From the NCBI GenBank assembly GCA_900317125.1, contig ONFR01000015.1:1-64000 (forward strand): a stretch of 64,000 nt of DNA, given 5' to 3'. How positions within the stretch are numbered: position 1 is the stretch's first letter; each line of letters begins with the position of its first letter. The stretch is from an uncultured Bacteroidales bacterium. GTDB taxonomy: Bacteria > Bacteroidota > Bacteroidia > Bacteroidales > P3. The translations under genes were made by a program, and so were the position numbers. Below are positions 8,593-14,932 of the stretch, in pieces. Below the pieces are notes generated by a model, which was given only the letters and a program-made list of their open reading frames with translations, was not told the origin of the DNA and did no database searches.

Positions 8593-9600
8593 ATGGAATG
8601 TGCTTTATTTATTAACATTAAGGATTTTATCATCGAATGCCTTATTAACGCAAAGTCTAAAATTAGAGTTGCCGTAGCTTGGTTTACAAACCTTGAATTA
8701 TATTCAATAATTCTTATGTTACTCCAGAAAGGAATTCAAGTGGATTTGATAATAATAGATGACTACATCAACAGAAACGAATATGGTCTTGATTTTAATG
8801 CTTTCATCTCTATGGGAGGACATCTATACTTATCTACTCAAGCAAAAAACATGCACAACAAGTTTTGTATCATTGATAACACTAAAGTAATAACAGGGTC
8901 ATATAATTGGACTTATTATGCGGAAAAAAGGAATTGGGAAAACATCATTACTAGCGATGACATATCCATAGTAAACCAGTACGTAAATGAATTTGAGGAC
9001 ATAAAGTCTCAATTATCTGAAGTATCTAATTACAGACAACTCAAATTAGAAGAAATAGACCCCATTTCTTTACTCAATGACTATGATTACTTATATCAGG
9101 ATTTGTTATACAAGGGCAACATTACAGGTGTTCAGTATTCTAATTATCTCTCTGCCATAAAAAACAATATCGTTATACAAAAGAATTCCAACAGAACTAT
9201 TTCTCATAAGACACAAGCTGTAATGCCTTCTACTCAAAATGCTGTCACATTGCATTCTTTAGGTATCCGGGTCACCATTGACGGTAATTATAATTGTACC
9301 TCATTTTTGATTCCAAAGGGGACTTTAATTCCATATGAAAAGAAAGGTGTCTTTTTTACATTGACAGACAACCAAACCAGCCTTCTTTGCGAAACACTAT
9401 TGGGAGAAAGTGTTGACGCAAATAGTAATTACTCAATTGGAAAGATATGTTTAAACGATATTCCTCCCTTACCAAAAGGAAAAGGATCAATGGAAGTCAC
9501 ATTTAAACTATCATCAGACAAAATGCTACATGTAATTGCAAAAAACTTGCATACAAAAACATCTGTTGAAGCATCGTACAATCTAAGCAATACTATATAG
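8593..9600 (+). CDS. PLD-family nuclease fused to an Hsp70-type substrate-binding domain
   Basis: 335 residues, AT-rich with many ata, tta and aga codons, unlike its neighbours. Residues about 1-140 are a phospholipase D-type domain with one HxKx4D motif (H88, K90, D95 in MHNKFCIID) and the following GSYN at 102-105; one motif per chain implies a dimeric active site, as in Nuc-type nucleases. Residues about 140-215 are a helical linker. Residues about 218-335 align by eye with the DnaK beta substrate-binding domain: HSLGIRV, LIPKGTLIPYEKKGVFFTL, DNQTS, LLGES, IPPLPKGKGSMEVTF and HVIAKN sit where DnaK has LSLGIET, LIAKNTTIPTKHSQVFST, DNQSA, LQGE, INPAPRG.PQIEVTF and HVSAK. No Hsp70 ATPase domain is present. 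I infer a nuclease effector targeted by exposed hydrophobic peptides, possibly defensive. Its location in an insertion supports acquisition. Confidence 0.8.
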   Translation: MECALFINIKDFIIECLINAKSKIRVAVAWFTNLELYSIILMLLQKGIQVDLIIIDDYINRNEYGLDFNAFISMGGHLYLSTQAKNMHNKFCIIDNTKVITGSYNWTYYAEKRNWENIITSDDISIVNQYVNEFEDIKSQLSEVSNYRQLKLEEIDPISLLNDYDYLYQDLLYKGNITGVQYSNYLSAIKNNIVIQKNSNRTISHKTQAVMPSTQNAVTLHSLGIRVTIDGNYNCTSFLIPKGTLIPYEKKGVFFTLTDNQTSLLCETLLGESVDANSNYSIGKICLNDIPPLPKGKGSMEVTFKLSSDKMLHVIAKNLHTKTSVEASYNLSNTI

Positions 9601-9753
9601 GCAGACTCAATAATCAGTTATTACATTTATTACATTCTTCAACTCTCAATTGTCCCAATCCAGCCTGGCACAACTTGCATGCCAATGTCGCATTGTGCGA
9701 CCCAAACCCATCGTCACCCACGTCGTACAACCGCCCTTCATTAATAATTAATA

Positions 9754-10188
9754 GTCATCGGCGACTCCTTCTTCTGGAACATCCTCTACAACTTCCCCAT
9801 ACAGGAACTCTTCTCCGATTTCCGCTATTGGTATTATTTCAGCACCATCTATTATGACCCCAACCACGACAACGTTGCCGACATCGACCTGGTGGACGAG
9901 CTGCTTCGCACCGACTACGTCATGCTCTCCTACTGCACCGTGCAGCTCTATAACTGCGGAAACGGCTTTATCAACCGCGCCCTCCTCGAACTCTGCTACG
10001 ACCCCGACGAGATACAGACCGTCCGAGACAGGCTAAGCCGTACCGCCTTGGGTGATAACATCGACTCGCAAAAAGCCATTGACGAACTTATAGACAAAAA
10101 CCTCGAGCAGTACTTCCCCGCCTTGGCCGAAAGCCATCCCACAAAGCGTTGCTCCCGACTCGCCGCCGTCGCCACCAAACGCCCCTGA
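9754..10188 (+). pseudogene. 3' remnant of the AlgJ-like gene
   Basis: Begins abruptly at VIGDSFFW and runs to TGA 10186-10188 in the frame of the AlgJ-like gene, ending SRLAAVATKRP. The first 399 bp duplicate 8103-8501. The frame upstream is closed by TAA in AT-rich DNA, so it cannot be part of an intact gene, although an internal ATG at 9892 could give 98 residues. It appears to keep the ancestral 3' end that was displaced by the insertion. Confidence 0.85.
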
Positions 10189-10277
10189 CCCCAGTCATTC
10201 CATCCAACCTTGCTGCCCATACAAGAAAATGTTTTCTTCGGTCGTTCTATGGGGCCACTCCAATAATGAACACGTTA

Positions 10278-10508
10278 AACCCACATCTGCCATTAGGAAA
10301 CCGAAAACTCCTACGGAGTATCATTGGCAAGGGGTAATATGTTGGCTATTAAGCGAAAACTCCTACGGAGTGACTGCCGAATCGTGCAATGCATGGGGAA
10401 TCGCCCTGCCCCGTAGGGGCTTTCGTTTAATAGCATATCACGTTGTTGTACAGATATATTCTCCGTAGGAGATTTCGAATAGGTATATTGCAATGACCGA
10501 TTTGGGTT
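10278..10508. mobile_element. MITE-like element (type C), left copy
   Basis: Ends are AACCCACATCTGCCATTAG (10278-10296) and CAATGACCGATTTGGGTT (10491-10508), imperfect terminal inverted repeats. The interior holds CTCCTACGGAGT and GCCGAATCGTGCAA. Both internal motifs recur as reverse complements at 18287-18325. Confidence 0.6.
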
Positions 10509-10675
10509 AAACCCAAATCTGCCAATAGTCCGTCTTTTCCTTTTTTCTGGTCTGTCTTTCAGCTGTAGACCTGTACCGTGTACGCTGTAGCGTCCTCATC
10601 TCTTCATTCGTTTTTCATTCTTTGGACACTCTTCGTCCATCAGGATAACAGACAACGAACGGACATCCTTTTTAT

Positions 10676-10934
10676 AACCCAAATCGGTCATTAGACCGAC
10701 TTTTCAATCAATCTCTTCTTTTTTAGGTCTGTTTATGCCATATCAGCATTTCTTTATGTTCCATGACGTTACTTGGGCTCGGCAGAGCAAGCAAGCTTCC
10801 TCTGCTCTCGCTTTGCGTAACGTGAGAAAGCTCGCTTTCTCTGCTCTCGCTTTACGCAACGTTCGACAGCGATGCGGCCAATCTGCTCGAAACAAATACT
10901 AATCTGCCATAAACCCTAATGACCGATTTGGGTT
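10676..10934. mobile_element. MITE-like element (type A), left copy, 259 bp
   Basis: Perfect 19-bp terminal inverted repeats: AACCCAAATCGGTCATTAG at 10676-10694 and its reverse complement at 10916-10934. No coding capacity. The reverse complement of nearly the whole element is found at 17833-18078. Confidence 0.8.
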
Positions 10935-10958
10935 TAATAATGCCGCATTGATAAAACG

Positions 10959-11321
10959 ATGATACATAAGGTTCTGTTTTATGTGTACGTGAACAACATA
11001 GAGAAGAGTAAAGCGAGGCTGGAGCGGAAGATAAAGGCGGTGATGGCCTGCCCGCAAGTGGGCACCACACCCGCACAACCCACCCCCGGCATCACACTAA
11101 TGCCAAACCCCTCGAACGATGCCGTGGTGGTGGCCGACTCGTGGTCGGAGACACCCAGACACGATGTAAAGGAGGTGCAGGTGATTTCACCCCTTGGACA
11201 CACAGTGCTATACACGAAAGGAAGCGCCCGCTTCAACGTGAGCAGCCTGCCCGCCGCCACCTACTTTGTGAAGGTGGTCACACGGCACGGCACTTACCTG
11301 CAGAAACTGGTGGTGGAATAG
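10959..11321 (+). pseudogene. Orphan T9SS sorting tail next to a MITE (gene remnant)
   Basis: 120 codons that start 24 bp after the MITE end and encode little more than a T9SS type A tail: LMPNPSNDAVVVAD, VQVISPLGHTVLY, LPAATYFVKVV and LQKLVVE at the end. There is no signal peptide and no passenger domain; the first 40 residues are basic and look like read-through of former coding or element DNA. The simplest reading is that element insertion or deletion removed the 5' part of a T9SS-exported protein gene. It could still be expressed from the ATG at 10959 but could not reach the periplasm. Confidence 0.65.
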
Positions 11322-11408
11322 AATATGTTTATGGATGTTGATGTGGTGCGAGCCGTATAAACGTATCAACGTATCAACGTTCTTAACGCATTCATACCAC
11401 ACGCATAT

Positions 11409-11972
11409 TCAATATTCGGTGATTTCGGTGAACTGGCGCCAGCCTACGGCCTGGTGGTAGGTCTCGTAGGTGGCCATGGGCACCCGCACGGGGATGTCGA
11501 GGTCGACTTGGTCGAAGGAAGACTCGTCGAGCTTGGGCGGCTCGGGGTTCTGGGAGACAATGTACTCAATGCGTTTGCACCCGGCAAAAGCACCTTCGCC
11601 AATCTCTTTGATGGAGGCGGGGAGGGTGAGGCGCGTGATGCGGTCGCAGCCGGCAAAGGCGAAATAGCGGATGGCGGTGACGGTGTAGAGGGTGGTGTCG
11701 TCATCGTCGGGGTTGGCATTGCGCCCGCGTGAACGGTCGGGGGTGACTACATCGGGAATAACAAGCTGGCCGGAGGGCTTGCGGAAACCTTTCCAAGGTT
11801 CCTCTTCGCTATTGCCGGGGTAGGTGACTTCGACGGTGGGGCCGTTCTTACCGCCTGTGGAGGTGATGTAGAAGTAGAGGGTGTTGCCGCCTATTTTCTT
11901 TGCAAAATCATATTCTTGTGCACAGAGGCATAGCGGCAGGAAAGCCAAAAGAGTTAAAATTGCTGTTTTCAT
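11409..11972 (-). CDS. Small secreted BspA-like LRR protein
   Basis: 187 residues from the ATG at 11972, five codons inside a possible upstream start at 11987. It is chosen because MKTAILTLLAFLPLCLCAQ is a complete signal peptide. Residues about 100-150 contain one or two LRR_5 units (VTAIRYFAFAGCDRITRLTL, IGEGAFAGCKRIEYI), followed by VPMATYETYHQAVGWRQFTEI, the same ending motif as the LRR region of the protein at 2014 (CGTYDQYSAAEGWNEFTHLIEY). No T9SS tail is visible. Probably an exported protein of unknown target. It is divergent to the MBOAT gene at 12035. Confidence 0.75.
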   Translation of the reverse strand: MKTAILTLLAFLPLCLCAQEYDFAKKIGGNTLYFYITSTGGKNGPTVEVTYPGNSEEEPWKGFRKPSGQLVIPDVVTPDRSRGRNANPDDDDTTLYTVTAIRYFAFAGCDRITRLTLPASIKEIGEGAFAGCKRIEYIVSQNPEPPKLDESSFDQVDLDIPVRVPMATYETYHQAVGWRQFTEITEY

Positions 11973-12004
11973 GGCAGGATAACGCATTATTGGAAAAAAT
12001 ATTG

Positions 12005-12012
12005 TATTTTTG
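12005..12012 (+). promoter_or_regulatory. -7 box (TATTTTTG)
   Basis: TAnnTTTG consensus 22 bp before the second MBOAT gene. Confidence 0.6.
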
Positions 12013-12034
12013 CATTTTGTTATTGTAAACTGAC

Positions 12035-13405
12035 ATGCTGTTCAACACATTGCCATTCATGATATTTTTCCCAGTGGTGACTCTGGTGTATTACTTGTTG
12101 CCCTTCCGCTGGAGATGGTGTTGGCTGTTGGCAGCCAGTTGCTTCTTCTATATGTGGTTCAAGCCAGTGTATATCCTCATACTGCTGACGACCATAGTGA
12201 TAGACTACACAGCGGGACTGATGATAGAGCGCAACCGCGAGAACCCGCGCCGAAAAAGGGCGTGGCTGGTGGCCAGTGTGGTGTCGACGCTAACAGTGCT
12301 GTTCATCTTCAAATACCAAGGACTATTCCGCGAAACAAACATCCTGCTCCCCATAGGCCTTTCGTTCCATACGTTCCAAAGCCTCAGCTACGTCATCGAG
12401 GTGTACCGCGGCAACCAACATGCCGAGAAGCATTTCGGCTTCTATTCGCTCTACGTGATGTTCTACCCTCAGTTGGTGACGGGACCCATTGAGCGACCGC
12501 AGAACCTGTTGCGGCAACTACGGATACCGCAGCCTTTCAAGGGGGAAAACCTGGCGCGTGGAGTGATGCTCATCCTCTTCGGTCTGTTTGCCAAGATGGT
12601 GGTGGCGGACAATCTGGCGGTGTATGTGGACCAGATCTATGCCCACCCTGAGCAATACAGCACAGTGGGCATAGGGCTTGGCTTGATATTCTATTCATTC
12701 CAGATATACTGCGACTTTTTCGGCTACAGCACTATTGCGCTGGGATGCGCCAAGGCCATGGGCTACGACTTGATGGACAATTTCCGAGCCCCGTATCTGA
12801 GCCGTTCCATCGGCGAGTTCTGGCACAGATGGCACATATCGCTCTCTTCCTGGTTTCGTGACTATTTGTATATACCTTTGGGCGGCAGCCGTGTGCGGAC
12901 AGTGAGATGGGTGATGAACATCATGGTGGTGTTCCTGCTGAGCGGCCTGTGGCACGGTGCCGACTGGACGTTTATGGTCTGGGGCGGCATGCACGGGGTG
13001 CTGCTGGTGGCCGAGGGGCTTCCAGCCAAGCTGAAGGGGCGCAAACGGAAGCTGTCCGACACGGAGGCCCTGCCTGTGCGCCTACTGCGGATGGCTGGCG
13101 TGTTTGTGGCCGTGACCCTGCTGTGGGGAATGTTCCGAGCCGAGGGCTTTTGGCAATTCCGCGAGGTGATGCACTCCTTGTTCAGCAATGCACGGCTGGG
13201 TGCCATGCCCGCAATCGACGGAGTGGCCATACTGTTTCTTATCCTCTTTGTGGTGGCGGACGTGATGCTACGCAACACACGCTTTGACCGCTGGTGCATA
13301 CAACAGCCCAAGGCGGTGCAGTGGGCCGTGTGTTTTCTGCTGGCCTTTTGCACAGTGGCCTTTGCAAGCGTTGAGACTTTCCCGTTTATTTATTTCCAGT
13401 TCTGA
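12035..13405 (+). CDS. MBOAT family O-acyltransferase, second copy
   Basis: 456 residues beginning MLFNTLPFMIFFPVVTLVYY, the standard MBOAT N-terminus. The catalytic His is at about residue 307 in LLSGLWHGADWTF. SIGEFWHRWHISLSSWFRDY, LYIPLGGSR and the terminal FPFIYFQF are present. It diverges widely from the MBOAT at 5750, so the two are not a recent duplication. The SGNH-like gene 3 bp downstream is the likely periplasmic partner, giving a second acyl-transfer module for a surface glycan. A TATTTTTG box lies 22 bp before the start. Confidence 0.9.
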   Translation: MLFNTLPFMIFFPVVTLVYYLLPFRWRWCWLLAASCFFYMWFKPVYILILLTTIVIDYTAGLMIERNRENPRRKRAWLVASVVSTLTVLFIFKYQGLFRETNILLPIGLSFHTFQSLSYVIEVYRGNQHAEKHFGFYSLYVMFYPQLVTGPIERPQNLLRQLRIPQPFKGENLARGVMLILFGLFAKMVVADNLAVYVDQIYAHPEQYSTVGIGLGLIFYSFQIYCDFFGYSTIALGCAKAMGYDLMDNFRAPYLSRSIGEFWHRWHISLSSWFRDYLYIPLGGSRVRTVRWVMNIMVVFLLSGLWHGADWTFMVWGGMHGVLLVAEGLPAKLKGRKRKLSDTEALPVRLLRMAGVFVAVTLLWGMFRAEGFWQFREVMHSLFSNARLGAMPAIDGVAILFLILFVVADVMLRNTRFDRWCIQQPKAVQWAVCFLLAFCTVAFASVETFPFIYFQF

Positions 13406-13408
13406 CCC

Positions 13409-14398
13409 ATGAAGACCGCACTGAAAACCCTGCTCATTGTCGCCGTCCTCTGCATGCTGGCAGAGGGGGCTTACCGTCTCCTGTTCTGGCAGCACGACCG
13501 CCATGCCTACAGCGGCCCGCTGGTGGCGCTGGTGGACCAGATAGACAGCACGGGAGCCGACATACTGTATCTGGGCGAGTCGTCGAACCACACCTTCGGC
13601 CTTGACGACACCGACACGGCATGGATCAGCGAGATGGTGGGCAGACATTTCCCCACACTGACCGTGCGCAACATGACGCACGACGCATCGCACGCAGAAG
13701 TGTACTACGAACTGCTGCGAAACATAGACCCACGTTGCCACATTGGCACTGTGGTAGTGACGCTGAATCTGCGCTCCTTTGGTGTGGGCTGGATTTATTC
13801 ACCACTCGAAACGGCATTGCAGAAGCGGTTAGTGATGATGAAGGGACGCCCCGCACTGGCAAACCGCGCCATCCTGTCGTTCAAAGCCTACGACATCAAA
13901 ACTGAGAACGAGCGATACCAGCAGATGGACCACTACTGGAGCCAGCACCCACTGCCGGGACATCCCAGCGTGCCCCGCTGGGCGGACAGCTTGAACACCG
14001 ACAGCAGCTCGATGCCTGGCACGTTTGTGCGCAACTATGCTTTTGTGATAGACACTATGGAGAATGTACGCATTGCCGATTTCGACAATATTGTGCAACT
14101 ATCCCGCAAGCGGGGATGGCGGCTGGTGTTCAACCTGCTGGCAGAAGATGTGGAATGGGCCGAACGGCTGGCCGGGAGCGACCTCACCGACCTGATGCAC
14201 GCCAACGCGGTGCTGCTGGAGGAGTACTACACACGCAAAGGGGTGGTGGTGGTCAACAACTTGGACGCAGTGCCGGACAGCCTGTTCCGCGACCGCGACT
14301 GGACCACGGAACATTACCTGCAACAAGGACGGCAAATCATTGCCGACAAAGTGGCCGAGGCTCTGCGGGCATTCTACCCCACGGCATACCAGCCTTGA
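13409..14398 (+). CDS. SGNH-hydrolase-like periplasmic protein, MBOAT partner
   Basis: 329 residues. A signal-anchor (LKTLLIVAVLCMLAEGAY) is followed by DILYLGESSNHTFGL (residues about 50-64), which corresponds to the GDS block I of SGNH hydrolases with E in place of D. NLRSF at about 120 may supply the block-III Asn and DWTTEHYLQQG near 297-307 the Asp/His pair of block V. Linked MBOAT/SGNH pairs transfer acetyl groups to exopolysaccharide or cell-wall glycans. The 3-bp gap to the MBOAT gene indicates co-translation. The family is distinct from the AlgJ-like protein of the first module. Confidence 0.7.
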   Translation: MKTALKTLLIVAVLCMLAEGAYRLLFWQHDRHAYSGPLVALVDQIDSTGADILYLGESSNHTFGLDDTDTAWISEMVGRHFPTLTVRNMTHDASHAEVYYELLRNIDPRCHIGTVVVTLNLRSFGVGWIYSPLETALQKRLVMMKGRPALANRAILSFKAYDIKTENERYQQMDHYWSQHPLPGHPSVPRWADSLNTDSSSMPGTFVRNYAFVIDTMENVRIADFDNIVQLSRKRGWRLVFNLLAEDVEWAERLAGSDLTDLMHANAVLLEEYYTRKGVVVVNNLDAVPDSLFRDRDWTTEHYLQQGRQIIADKVAEALRAFYPTAYQP

Positions 14399-14441
14399 GA
14401 CCGACAGCACCCGAGTTACGAATCTTTCAAAACCTTACAAT

Positions 14442-14813
14442 ATGGACACCAAAGAGATAGAAAACCGTGTAATGAAAGCACGCCAGCTGCATGAGCAGGG
14501 CTGCAACTGTTGCCAGTCGGTAGTACTGGCCTATTCCGATTTACTGCCCATCGATGAGCAATCGGCTGCCATGATGGCTTCGGGCTTTGGCCGTGGCATT
14601 TCGGGGCTGCGGGAAACCTGCGGTTGCGTGACGGGCATGGCCATGGTGTGCGGCCTCTGCAACCAGACCATGATGGTGAAGGGTTTGGGCAACCGCTTCC
14701 GCGAAGAGAACGGAGACCTGAATTGTTTCCGCCTGCTGCAACAGCAGGGACGAGACCACTCGTGCAACGACCTTGTGGCATGTGCTGCCCGTCTGCTGGG
14801 TGAGACTTTGTAG
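14442..14813 (+). CDS. C_GCAxxG_C_C family redox-type protein
   Basis: 123 residues from ATG 14442 (MDTKEIENRVMKARQLH). Its Cys pattern is that of the C_GCAxxG_C_C family: GCNCCQSV near residue 20, ETCGCVTGMAM at about 60, GLCN, LNCF and SCNDLVACAARLL at the end. Members are small cytoplasmic proteins thought to bind a metal or redox centre; no reaction is established. It lies 43 bp after the acyl-transfer genes but is unlikely to be functionally tied to them. A heptamer repeat follows. Confidence 0.8.
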   Translation: MDTKEIENRVMKARQLHEQGCNCCQSVVLAYSDLLPIDEQSAAMMASGFGRGISGLRETCGCVTGMAMVCGLCNQTMMVKGLGNRFREENGDLNCFRLLQQQGRDHSCNDLVACAARLLGETL

Positions 14814-14818
14814 GAAGT

Positions 14819-14850
14819 TGAAAATTGACAATTGACAATTGACAATTGAA
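14819..14850. repeat. AATTGAC heptamer repeat
   Basis: AATTGAC occurs three times in tandem with flanking partial units, a 7-bp period, between the C_GCAxxG gene and the GH2 fusion gene. Confidence 0.8.
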
Positions 14851-14932
14851 AGTTGCTGCCACATCTGGTTATTTTACAATTATCAACTTTTAATTTCACC
14901 CATAATTTGGAATGTTTTGAATTACTGATTAA

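Larger units (their letters stand above)
10189..10958. other. 770-bp gene-free region of repeat elements
   Basis: No credible gene. It contains three stacked elements with ends like AACCCAAATCGGTCATTAG: 10278-10508, a segment starting 10510, and 10676-10934. It also holds small hairpins (CTCCTACGGAG at about 10309 and 10359, CCCCGTAGGGG at about 10410). Much of it recurs in reverse complement at 17833-18343. Confidence 0.8.

Noticed and set aside
10229..10468. 79-codon frame in the repeat region
   Set aside because: Runs through MITE ends and hairpins with no coding character.
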